From: Oceanobacillus bengalensis
GTDB lineage: Bacteria; Bacillota; Bacilli; Bacillales; Amphibacillaceae
NCBI RefSeq assembly: GCF_003628445.1
Contig: NZ_RBZO01000019.1
Coordinates: 1-64,000 of the forward strand
Direction of reading: 5' to 3'
Length of the DNA stretch: 64,000 bases
Under the pieces are notes generated by a model that was not told the DNA's origin, did no database searches, and saw only the letters and a program-made list of their open reading frames with translations. Position numbers and translations under genes: made by a program. Positions 52,050 to 60,036 of the stretch are shown here, in pieces; the stretch's first letter is position 1; every line of letters begins with the position of its first letter.

Positions 52050-53704
52050 TGGCTAGAAAACGGCTTGGTGATTTGCTTGTTGATGCAGGATTACTTACGA
52101 ATGAGCAATTATCCCAAACGCTTGCTACGAAAGCAACAGAGGAAAAGCTAGGTGATGCGTTGTTAAGGGAAGGGTATATAACCGAACAACAACTTATCGA
52201 AGTACTGGAGTTCCAGCTAGGGATTCCCCATGTTAATTTATTTCAGTATTCCATCGATCAAGACATCGTACAGCTCGTACCGAAAGACTTAGCCAAACGC
52301 TATAATTTAATGCCAATTCGTATTGATGATAATAAATTATTCGTTGCCATGGCAGATCCAATGGATTATTTCGCAATGGAAGAACTACGAATGGCTACCG
52401 GGTTCCAAATTGTACCTGGTATTGCAACAAAAGATTCACTATATCGAACAATCACGAAGTATTATGACTTGCAAGAGTCGATTGAAGAAGTGATGGGTGA
52501 TTTTACACCTGATGAGAATATCGAGGATTTAGGAATAACGGATGAAGATTCCCCAATTGTTCGGTTAGTCAATCAAATTATTACGAACGCTGTGGCACTT
52601 AGAGCAAGTGATATTCATTTTGATCCACAGGAAGCGGAACTTAGAGTAAGGTACAGGGTCGATGGTGTTTTAAGAACAGAACGAGAACTTCCTAAGTATA
52701 TGCAGAACGTGCTTATTGCTCGTATTAAGATTATGGGTAACTTGAACATTACCGAAAATCGTGTTCCACAAGACGGAAGGATTAAGATGGAGGTTAATCA
52801 TAAACCTGTTGATATTAGACTTTCTACATTGCCTGCAGTACATGGTGAAAAGATCGTTATGCGCATCCTTGATTTAGGGAATGCATTAAATGACATAAAA
52901 AAGCTTGGATTTACAAATGATAATCAAATGAAATTCAAAGCGATGATTGAAAAACCGAACGGCATTGTACTCATTACTGGACCAACGGGTTCTGGGAAAT
53001 CATCTACATTATATGCATCACTAAATCAATTAAATAACGAAGAGGTTAATATCATTACCGTTGAAGACCCAGTCGAGTATCAGTTATTTGGTATTAATCA
53101 AGTGCAAGTAAGAGAAGAAGTAGGGATGACGTTTGCAAGTGGGTTGCGTTCGATTTTACGTCAAGATCCAGACATTATTATGATTGGTGAAATTCGTGAC
53201 TTTGAAACGGCACAAATTGCTGTGCGAGCTTCATTAACTGGTCATCTTGTATTAAGCACACTACATACGAATAGTGCTGTTGCTGCTATATCGAGGCTCC
53301 TTGATATGGGTGTTGAACCGTTCCTGATTTCTTCATCATTAAATGGGGTTGTTGCACAACGATTAGTGCGAAAAGTTTGTCGTGACTGTGCAGAAACAGT
53401 ACAGCCAACAGAAAGAGAAAAAGGAATTTTTACAAATGCTGGTATTGAAATTGACGCGATCGAGCGAGGAAGAGGTTGTCCGAGCTGCGGAATGACGGGA
53501 TATCGCGGGCGAATTGCTGTTCATGAAGTTCTTCCGATTGATCAGGAAATTCGTGGGTTTATTATGAGTGAAACGAAGCGTGGGGAAATTAATCGCTATG
53601 CCCGTGAATCTGGAATGTTATCCCTGCTCCAAGACGGGTTATTAAAAGTGTCCCAGGGCTTAACGACAACAGAAGAAGTGATGCGTGTTGCTACAATTGA
53701 TTAG
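52049..53704 (+). CDS. pilB: type IV pilus extension ATPase PilB
   Basis: This cytoplasmic hexameric ATPase drives pilus assembly. It has 551 aa. The N-terminus has two MshEN-type motifs (RLGDLLVDAGLLTNEQL.. from R5 and KLGDALLREGYITEQQL.. to Q56), which in MshE and some PilB proteins bind c-di-GMP. Walker A is GPTGSGKSS at 311-319, followed by the Asp box, DPDIIMIGEIRD and the His box LVLSTLHTNSA. The tetracysteine zinc site is C444/C447 and C477/C480, typical of GspE/PilB. It overlaps the upstream gene by one base and is followed at once by pilT. Confidence 0.95.
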   Translation: MARKRLGDLLVDAGLLTNEQLSQTLATKATEEKLGDALLREGYITEQQLIEVLEFQLGIPHVNLFQYSIDQDIVQLVPKDLAKRYNLMPIRIDDNKLFVAMADPMDYFAMEELRMATGFQIVPGIATKDSLYRTITKYYDLQESIEEVMGDFTPDENIEDLGITDEDSPIVRLVNQIITNAVALRASDIHFDPQEAELRVRYRVDGVLRTERELPKYMQNVLIARIKIMGNLNITENRVPQDGRIKMEVNHKPVDIRLSTLPAVHGEKIVMRILDLGNALNDIKKLGFTNDNQMKFKAMIEKPNGIVLITGPTGSGKSSTLYASLNQLNNEEVNIITVEDPVEYQLFGINQVQVREEVGMTFASGLRSILRQDPDIIMIGEIRDFETAQIAVRASLTGHLVLSTLHTNSAVAAISRLLDMGVEPFLISSSLNGVVAQRLVRKVCRDCAETVQPTEREKGIFTNAGIEIDAIERGRGCPSCGMTGYRGRIAVHEVLPIDQEIRGFIMSETKRGEINRYARESGMLSLLQDGLLKVSQGLTTTEEVMRVATID

Positions 53705-53716
53705 GAGGGGAATTAG

Positions 53717-54760
53717 GTGGCATATGACATCGACCAACTATTAAGAAAAGCATATACAATGGGTGCCTCTGATTTGCATCTTACTGTAAATTCTCCTCCC
53801 ATTTTACGTATTAATGGAAGGCTTGTGCCTGAGGGAAATGAGGCCCTTACAAAACTAGACACAGAAGAAATGGCGGAACAATTAATCCCGAAATATGATT
53901 GGGGTCGTTTCATCGAAGTTGGAGAACATGACTTTTCCTATTACTTGGAGAAAATCTCCCGTTTCCGTGTTAATGCCTATCATCAAAAACAGCAAATCGG
54001 TATTGTAGCACGTGTTATTCCAAAGGAAATTCCGACCATTGAACAGTTAAGAATGCCAATGATTTTAGAGGATTTAGCGAAGAAGCCTCAGGGACTTATT
54101 CTTGTTACTGGTCCAACGGGGTCAGGGAAATCAACGACACTTGCTGCAATGATAAATTATATTAATCATCATGATGCAAAACATATTATTACCCTGGAAG
54201 ACCCAATTGAGTATGTACACAAACATAGAAAATCAATCGTTAACCAAAGGGAAGTAGGAACAGATACGAAAAGTTTTGCAAATGGGCTTAGAGCTGCGTT
54301 AAGACAGGACCCGGATATTATTCTTGTCGGAGAAATGCGTGACCATGAAACAATTTCAACAGCGATTACAGCTGCAGAAACCGGACACCTTGTACTCGCA
54401 ACCTTGCATACAAATAGTGCCGCACAAACGATTAATCGGATTATTGATGTATTTCCACCGCATCAGCAGGGACAGATTCGTATTCAGCTCGCATCTGTAC
54501 TTTCAGGAATCATTTCACAACGTCTCATGCCAACAGCTGATCGAACAGGAAGAATTGCTGCAACAGAAATACTGATCAATCTTCCGTCTGTTGCAAACTT
54601 GATTCGCAATGAGAAAGTCGACCAAATCAACAATATTTTGCAAACGAGTCGTGCTTCCGGGATGCATACGCTGGAAATGTCTGTGCGAGAACTGTTGAAT
54701 CGCGGAATGATAAAAGCTGATTATGCAAGAAACTTTTTAACTGGTGAAGGTGATGCTTAA
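53717..54760 (+). CDS. pilT: pilus retraction ATPase PilT
   Basis: This 347-aa ATPase depolymerises the pilus and powers twitching or DNA/surface retraction. Walker A is GPTGSGKSTT from G132. Walker B is DPDIILVGEMRD, and LVLATLHTNSA is the His box. AIRNLIREGK-type C-terminal motifs are replaced by VANLIRNEKVDQINN. There is no zinc tetracysteine, which separates it from PilB. The start is a GTG with GGAGGGG six bases upstream. It overlaps pilC by one base. Its presence means that the pilus is probably retractile, unlike competence pseudopili. Confidence 0.95.
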   Translation: MAYDIDQLLRKAYTMGASDLHLTVNSPPILRINGRLVPEGNEALTKLDTEEMAEQLIPKYDWGRFIEVGEHDFSYYLEKISRFRVNAYHQKQQIGIVARVIPKEIPTIEQLRMPMILEDLAKKPQGLILVTGPTGSGKSTTLAAMINYINHHDAKHIITLEDPIEYVHKHRKSIVNQREVGTDTKSFANGLRAALRQDPDIILVGEMRDHETISTAITAAETGHLVLATLHTNSAAQTINRIIDVFPPHQQGQIRIQLASVLSGIISQRLMPTADRTGRIAATEILINLPSVANLIRNEKVDQINNILQTSRASGMHTLEMSVRELLNRGMIKADYARNFLTGEGDA

Positions 54761-55971
54761 TGCCAGTATATAAATATACAGGTCGAACACGAAGAGGAAA
54801 TATGAAAAAAGGCACAATTGAAAGTGTCTCCCGCTCACAAGCAATTGTTGAACTCAGGGAAAAAGGAATTAGGCCGCGTGAGATTGAAGAAACGAAAGCA
54901 ACTATCTTTAACAGAGATATTTCTATTGGTGGGGATAAAGTTAAAAATGAGGATTTTGTCATTTACTGTAGGCAGTTCGCAACCTTAATTCGTGCAGGAA
55001 TCTCGATTGTTAAAGCTACAAACATTTTAGCAGCACAAACGGAAAGTAAAGGATTAAAAAAAGTGCTGTACCTTGTAGAAAATGACGTAAAAGAAGGACA
55101 TTCCTTCTCTGATGCAACAGAGAAACATCCAAAAGTATTTCCTCCACTATTTGTCAACATGGTACGAGCGGGGGAAATGTCAGGGAGCATTGATGAAACA
55201 CTGGACAGGCTAGCTGGCTATTTTGAGAAACAAAATAATCTTAGGAAGAAAATCCAGTCAACAATGGCTTATCCAGTTGTTTTACTAATTGTTATAACTG
55301 CGGTTGTTATCTTTATGATGGTATCGATTGTTCCGAGTATAACATCCACCTTTGCCGATATGGGTGGAGAATTGCCAGCAATTACAGTCATGGTTATGAC
55401 GATGAGTGATTTTGTTCGGGAATCATGGTGGTTAGGAATTCTTATTGTAGCGATTGTCGTTGTCGTGTTCATGTATTTATATAAAAATAATAAGCAATTT
55501 AATTACTATACACATATGGTTTTATTTAAAGTTCCAGTGTTTGGAAAATTACTACAAAAATCGGCAATTGCTAGAATGACAAGAACATTAGCATCATTAT
55601 TTGCTAGTTCCGTACCAATCTTACAGTCGCTCACGATTGTGGACAAAGTCGTTGGGAATCCAGTCATTGGGAAAGTTATTTTACAATCACGGGATAGCTT
55701 GGAACAGGGGAAAGCCTTGTCAGAGCCACTGGAAAGAAGCTGGATTTTCCCACCACTCGTTTCACAAATGACTGCAATTGGTGAACAAACCGGGCAACTT
55801 GATTATATGCTTGGTAAAGTTGCTGATTTCTATGAGGAAGATGTCGATCGCTCGGTCGACACGTTAAAATCCCTAATTGAGCCACTTATGATTGTGATTT
55901 TAACTGGAGTTGTCGGATTAATAGTCATGGCGATTATGGTACCGATGTTTTCAATGTACGAGCAATTTTAA
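54760..55971 (+). CDS. pilC: pilus inner-membrane platform protein PilC
   Basis: This 403-aa member of the GspF/PilC family connects the ATPases to the growing pilus. It has two T2SF domains: FVIYCRQFATLIRAGISIVKA near residue 70, and ARMTRTLASLFASSVPILQSL near residue 275. Three membrane helices are visible (VVLLIVITAVVIFMMV, WWLGILIVAIVVVVF and the C-terminal MIVILTGVVGLIVMAIMVPM). It starts at an ATG overlapping the stop of pilT. It is followed by an untranslated stretch of 97 bases before the pilin gene. Confidence 0.94.
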   Translation: MPVYKYTGRTRRGNMKKGTIESVSRSQAIVELREKGIRPREIEETKATIFNRDISIGGDKVKNEDFVIYCRQFATLIRAGISIVKATNILAAQTESKGLKKVLYLVENDVKEGHSFSDATEKHPKVFPPLFVNMVRAGEMSGSIDETLDRLAGYFEKQNNLRKKIQSTMAYPVVLLIVITAVVIFMMVSIVPSITSTFADMGGELPAITVMVMTMSDFVRESWWLGILIVAIVVVVFMYLYKNNKQFNYYTHMVLFKVPVFGKLLQKSAIARMTRTLASLFASSVPILQSLTIVDKVVGNPVIGKVILQSRDSLEQGKALSEPLERSWIFPPLVSQMTAIGEQTGQLDYMLGKVADFYEEDVDRSVDTLKSLIEPLMIVILTGVVGLIVMAIMVPMFSMYEQF

Positions 55972-56068
55972 TGAAAAGTGACTTTTAAGGAGGTGAGGAA
56001 AGACAAAGTTACGGTATTGCTATTATGAATTTGTTTTTCCATTATAAAAAAATTCAGGAGGCAAAAAA

Positions 56069-56539
56069 ATGATTAAAAATTGGTTAAGAAGACTAAAAGA
56101 AGATGAGCGAGGATTAACGCTTGTTGAATTACTAGCAGTTGTTGTTGTTTTGGGTATTATTGGTGGGATTGCGTTTGTTTCGATTGGGAATGTGATTGAT
56201 AATACTAAAAAAGATGCTCATGTTGCTAATGCGCAGCAACTAATTTCTGCCGCTAAATTGTATGAAGCTACTCAAGGGAATATTCCTTCAGACGGTGTAA
56301 CTACAGGTGAACTTTCTGGAACACAAGCTATATTAGATACTATTGAAGGGATTACTGATCCATGGGATGGTGAAGGAGACTCAGAAGATAGTTATGTTGG
56401 AACCGTTATTAAAGACAGTGCTGGTTATAAGGTTACAATAACTGGTGGTGATTCTAGTTGTGAGGTAGTGACTGAATTAGAAAGTGATATTAATGATGGA
56501 AGAGATGCAGTATGCGGTGCAGGTACTGATGCATCTTAA
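56069..56539 (+). CDS. pilA: major type IV pilin
   Basis: This 156-aa prepilin has the class III-like leader MIKNWLRRLKEDERG, cleavage after G15 and the mature start LTLVELLAVVVVLGII with Glu at +5. After the long hydrophobic helix comes a small beta domain with two cysteines (SSCEV and AVCGAG) that could form a disulfide. The site CAGGAGGC is strong. It lies between pilC and pilM with untranslated stretches on both sides and hairpins after it, which fits higher or separate expression as main subunit. Length and position favour the major pilin, though this is not proven. Confidence 0.9.
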   Translation: MIKNWLRRLKEDERGLTLVELLAVVVVLGIIGGIAFVSIGNVIDNTKKDAHVANAQQLISAAKLYEATQGNIPSDGVTTGELSGTQAILDTIEGITDPWDGEGDSEDSYVGTVIKDSAGYKVTITGGDSSCEVVTELESDINDGRDAVCGAGTDAS

Positions 56540-56569
56540 CCAATTCCCTGTATTATAGGGGTAATATTA

Positions 56570-56612
56570 ATAATATTCTCGGTGCATTTAGGTTGCATCG
56601 AGAATATCTTAA
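56570..56612 (+). terminator. hairpin after pilA
   Basis: ATATTCTCGGTGC..GCATCGAGAATAT forms a long stem. The T run after it is weak (CTTAATTTC), so it may be a partial terminator or an mRNA 3'-end stabiliser. Confidence 0.55.
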
Positions 56613-56656
56613 TTTCATATATTTTCATTGTTTAGTTAGTAAAATTTATTTGTTTT

Positions 56657-56696
56657 TTTCACCATTGCACCATAAATTTATGGTGCAATGGTGAAA
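56657..56696. repeat. perfect 40-bp palindrome between pilA and pilM
   Basis: Both arms are exactly complementary (TTTCACCATTGCACCATAAA and its inverse), with no loop. A T-rich stretch lies before it but none after, so it is not an ordinary terminator for the plus strand. Confidence 0.9.
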
Positions 56697-56742
56697 GGAA
56701 TTAACTACATAACTCCTACATACACAGGATGGTGACAACACA

Positions 56743-57768
56743 ATGTTAGGGAAACCGAAAAGAATTATCAATATGGTAATTGAAGATTACGTAATTCGCG
56801 TCATTGAAAATGCAGGCCAAGTAATTTCTGCAATTCGTTTATTAAAAGAGAAAGCACTTCCACTTGGCTTAATTGAAAACGGTAAAATTACCGACGAAAT
56901 TGGCTTTTTTGAGTTTTTGCGAGATTTGGTGAAGGAATTGGGAATTAAAAATCGATATGTACGATTTTACGTACCGAATTCACTGGTTATTATGCGTGAA
57001 GTTGAATTTCCAGCAAATCTGAAAGAGAAAGATATAAAAGAACATTTTCAATATGAAATAGGTAAAAGTATTCATCTGCCATTCAAGGAACCTGTATTTG
57101 ATGTGCATTATCTATCAACAGCTGCTGAAATTTCTGATGAGAATAATTTCGAAAAACAAAGTGAAGTAAGAACTGGTACCCTTTTTGCAGCACCTGAGGA
57201 AGATATGGTGAAATATACTGATGTATTAGTGGATGCTGGCTTAAAGCCAATTGTTGCCGATGTTGAAGCATTGGGAATCTATCGCTTTATCGATTTTCTA
57301 TATGAATTGAGTCCAGAAAAGGTCTATATGGTCGTACAGCTAAACGTAACAGCACTAAACTTAAGTATATTTTATGACGAACAATTGGAATTCATGCGTT
57401 ATCAAAAACTTGATGTTGAGCTTAAGGGATGGCATGTTGACAATGAAATAGAGGAAATTAATTGGGAATATGTTGAAGATGAAACACAGCAAATGGGGAT
57501 TGTAGAGGATCAGTTGCTGGAGCTTGAGCGAATTATGAACTTTTACCGATTTTCCATTAAAAAGGGTGATCAAATGGTAAATGAAATCCTTATATTAGGC
57601 GATCATCCACTAGTAAAACAATTTTATGAAAAAGTTAATCAGCAACTTGATATTCCTGTAAAACTGTTAAGAGGTTATACAACCAAAGAAAAAGATAAAG
57701 AAGTTAGAAGTGAGTTTATTCCTGCATTAGGCTTGGCACTAAAAGGAGGAGCAAAAGATGCTTCCTGA
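56743..57768 (+). CDS. pilM: type IV pilus assembly protein PilM
   Basis: This 341-aa cytoplasmic actin-like protein anchors the PilN/PilO alignment complex and contacts PilB. The start MLGKPKRIINMVIEDYVIRVIE, the YVRFYVPNSLVIMREVEFP segment, and LGIYRFIDFLY are of the PilM_2 type. The last four codons overlap the start of pilN by 11 bases. It starts at the ATG after AGGATGGTG. The gene is in the usual order pilM-pilN-pilO. Confidence 0.88.
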   Translation: MLGKPKRIINMVIEDYVIRVIENAGQVISAIRLLKEKALPLGLIENGKITDEIGFFEFLRDLVKELGIKNRYVRFYVPNSLVIMREVEFPANLKEKDIKEHFQYEIGKSIHLPFKEPVFDVHYLSTAAEISDENNFEKQSEVRTGTLFAAPEEDMVKYTDVLVDAGLKPIVADVEALGIYRFIDFLYELSPEKVYMVVQLNVTALNLSIFYDEQLEFMRYQKLDVELKGWHVDNEIEEINWEYVEDETQQMGIVEDQLLELERIMNFYRFSIKKGDQMVNEILILGDHPLVKQFYEKVNQQLDIPVKLLRGYTTKEKDKEVRSEFIPALGLALKGGAKDAS

Positions 57769-58363
57769 TATTAATCTACTACCGAAATACGAAAGGGAAA
57801 GTTCATTATTATACATATTATTTATCATCGGCACCTTTATTTGTTTAAGCTTGTTTGCTGTAGTCGTCTATTTTTATTTTACAACGAAAGGTACGTTGGA
57901 GGATACAGAAACCCAGGTAGAACAATTAAATCAAGAAAAGACACTTTTAGAAGTACGTTTAAATACAGAAACGACAGTGGAAGAAACAGCTACACTAGAA
58001 GATGCCGTTACATATGCAGAACATCATATTGTACCAACATCCCACTTTATTGATGAACTATTATTGTTACTACCTACGAATGGGTATTTAAGCAATTATA
58101 CCTTTAATTATCAATCCGTAAATGTCGAAACGCAATTTGAACAGATGGGTGATGCTGCTTTATATGTTGCAGAGCTTAATGAATCTGAATATGTTCGAGA
58201 TGTACAAGTGAATCAAATAAGCACCTTCGAATTATCGTATGGGCAACCAGCAGAAGAAGTAGATATAGAAGAAATGTATGACATTATCCCACGATACAAT
58301 GTGAGCTATTCGATCATCGTGGATCAAGCATATTTAATAGAGGGGGCTGAAACTGTTGAATAA
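57758..58363 (+). CDS. pilN: type IV pilus assembly protein PilN
   Basis: This 201-aa bitopic membrane protein has the N-terminal motif MLPDINLLPKYERE (INLLP is the PilM-binding motif of PilN) and one membrane helix (LYILFIIGTFICLSLFAVVV). A periplasm-equivalent coiled coil and ferredoxin-like part follow on the outside. It overlaps pilM by 11 bases and pilO by 8 bases, so the three are translationally coupled. AAAGGAGGAGC precedes the ATG inside pilM. Confidence 0.92.
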   Translation: MLPDINLLPKYERESSLLYILFIIGTFICLSLFAVVVYFYFTTKGTLEDTETQVEQLNQEKTLLEVRLNTETTVEETATLEDAVTYAEHHIVPTSHFIDELLLLLPTNGYLSNYTFNYQSVNVETQFEQMGDAALYVAELNESEYVRDVQVNQISTFELSYGQPAEEVDIEEMYDIIPRYNVSYSIIVDQAYLIEGAETVE

Positions 58364-59060
58364 TCTTTTTCAAGAGAATAAAAAAGCCTTCTTTCTATTA
58401 TTAGGGTTGTTAGTTGTACTATTACTAGTTGTATATTTTTTGTTTTTTCAACCAGTAACAAAAGACTTAAAAGCAAATGAGAATGAACGAATGCAGTTAG
58501 AAAACGAAGTGAAAATTCTTGAGATACAAATTGATAACAATGAGAATCCTGATGTTGGAGAAGAAAGTATAGAAAATATCAAGCTTGCGAAAAAGATGCC
58601 ACTTGATCCAGAGCTTGAAAATCTTATTTTAACACTTGAAGAAATTGAGATAATCAGTGATAGTCGGTTTGATAACATTAGCTTTTCTTATGATGGATCT
58701 GTTCCCCAGCGTACGATAGAAGAGGAAGAAACAACAGACACAGAGGAAACAGCTGAACAAAATAATGTAGAAGAACTTGAAGTGGATATTGAAACAACGG
58801 AAGAAGCACCAGAATCTGTTATCGATATGGAAGCAAAACCTGAAGATTTACATGTGATTACCTTAAACATGAGTGTTACATCACCAGATTATGAACATTT
58901 CCAAACCTTCATCCAAGAAGTTGAAAAACAAGAACGAATGATGATGGTAAGTAGTTTGGACTTTCAAAAACCTGCTGAGAGTGAACTATTATTTACCGAA
59001 GAACCTGATGAGTCGATTTATTCGGATGTAAGCATTACGACATTTTATTACGAGGAATAA
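58356..59060 (+). CDS. pilO: type IV pilus assembly protein PilO
   Basis: This 234-aa protein has an N-terminal helix (AFFLLLGLLVVLLLVVYFLFF) and a heptad-rich stretch, followed by an acidic region with many Glu and Thr residues (about 110-155) and a C-terminal alpha/beta part. It forms the alignment subcomplex with PilN. The start is a TTG eight bases inside the pilN end, with GAGGGGG before it. The acidic insertion is unusual compared with Gram-negative PilO. Identity is from position and topology more than from sequence. Confidence 0.83.
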   Translation: MNNLFQENKKAFFLLLGLLVVLLLVVYFLFFQPVTKDLKANENERMQLENEVKILEIQIDNNENPDVGEESIENIKLAKKMPLDPELENLILTLEEIEIISDSRFDNISFSYDGSVPQRTIEEEETTDTEETAEQNNVEELEVDIETTEEAPESVIDMEAKPEDLHVITLNMSVTSPDYEHFQTFIQEVEKQERMMMVSSLDFQKPAESELLFTEEPDESIYSDVSITTFYYEE

Positions 59061-59087
59061 CAAAATATATAAGGGGGAGTAACCGAG

Positions 59088-59573
59088 ATGAGAAGAAATA
59101 ATGCATGGTTTAATAATGAACAAGGCTTTACACTCGTTGAAGTACTTGCATCATTAACAATCATTTCGGTTATTCTTGTTGGTTCTTACAACTTAATTAT
59201 TTTCACGAATCAAGCAGCAGTTTCTAATAATGACCGGCTTGTGGCAATTAATTTGGGGAAGGCGACGTTGGAGAGGGTAAAGATTCAGCCAACGGATTAT
59301 TTTGCATTACCTACTGACGTTATAGATGACACAGAAACCTTTTCTAATGCTACTGGTGAATGTGATCAAAGTGATGCGGAAGATTCAGAGAATCCCTTTT
59401 GTGTGAAAGTTAATGACAAAATATATAGTGTAACAGTCGAAGTAAGTCAGACTGGTGAGGAATTTAACTATAATTTAATTGATGTTACAGTAATCGTTGT
59501 TTTAGAGGATGAAAACATTACACACCAACTTGAAGGGTATGTTAGCTATGATTCGAATCAGCTGGAAGAATGA
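59088..59573 (+). CDS. minor prepilin, PilV-like
   Basis: This 161-aa prepilin has the leader MRRNNAWFNNEQG, cleavage after G13 and mature FTLVEVLASLTIISVIL with Glu at +5. Two cysteines (GECDQS and NPFCVKV) may form a disulfide. AAGGGGGAG precedes the ATG. It overlaps the next prepilin gene by 26 bases. Minor pilins of this type prime pilus assembly and can sit at the tip. It should be cut by PilD. Confidence 0.88.
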   Translation: MRRNNAWFNNEQGFTLVEVLASLTIISVILVGSYNLIIFTNQAAVSNNDRLVAINLGKATLERVKIQPTDYFALPTDVIDDTETFSNATGECDQSDAEDSENPFCVKVNDKIYSVTVEVSQTGEEFNYNLIDVTVIVVLEDENITHQLEGYVSYDSNQLEE

Positions 59574-60036
59574 ACATGGTGTAACGTTAGTAGAATTATT
59601 AGCAGCTGTTACAATCGCATCAATCATTGGAATAGTTGTATATTCCCTACTAAATGCTGGATTAAATACATATGAACGGGTAAAAGTAGAAGCAGAACTA
59701 CGTGATGAAGCTGATTATATTATGGCATCGATGATAAATGAACTTTATACTTTAAAAATAAGTGAAGTCAATAGAGAGGATTCAACTAACAAATACATAA
59801 TGTTGAATAATGGTGCACAAATTGGATTTGATGATCAGAATGTAATTATTGGGGATAGGGAAATTTCACTAAATAATAGTAAAATCAGTATTTCAGAAGA
59901 AACTAAGATACTACCATCTGAAGAGTTCGGTCTTGAATACTATGAAATTACACTCGTTCTGGAACATGAAATTTCTGAAAAACTCGAAACGGAAAGTGGT
60001 ATAAGATTAATAAATGATATTGGGAGTGAGGAATGA
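59548..60036 (+). CDS. minor prepilin, PilW/GspJ-like
   Basis: This 162-aa prepilin has the leader MIRISWKNEHG and mature VTLVELLAAVTIASIIGIVV with Glu at +5, followed by a beta-rich domain without cysteine. The ATG at 59548 gives a normal leader and lies 10 bases after AAGGG. An ATG at 59539 is closer to that site, and the still longer frame from 59509 would be read inside the previous gene only. Its stop overlaps the next start (ATGATG). Confidence 0.87.
   Translation: MIRISWKNEHGVTLVELLAAVTIASIIGIVVYSLLNAGLNTYERVKVEAELRDEADYIMASMINELYTLKISEVNREDSTNKYIMLNNGAQIGFDDQNVIIGDREISLNNSKISISEETKILPSEEFGLEYYEITLVLEHEISEKLETESGIRLINDIGSEE

Noticed and set aside
55972-56068. Tiny frame with GTG start between pilC and pilA
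   Set aside because: AAGGAG directly abuts the GTG and only 11 codons follow. More likely this is an untranslated leader of pilA.
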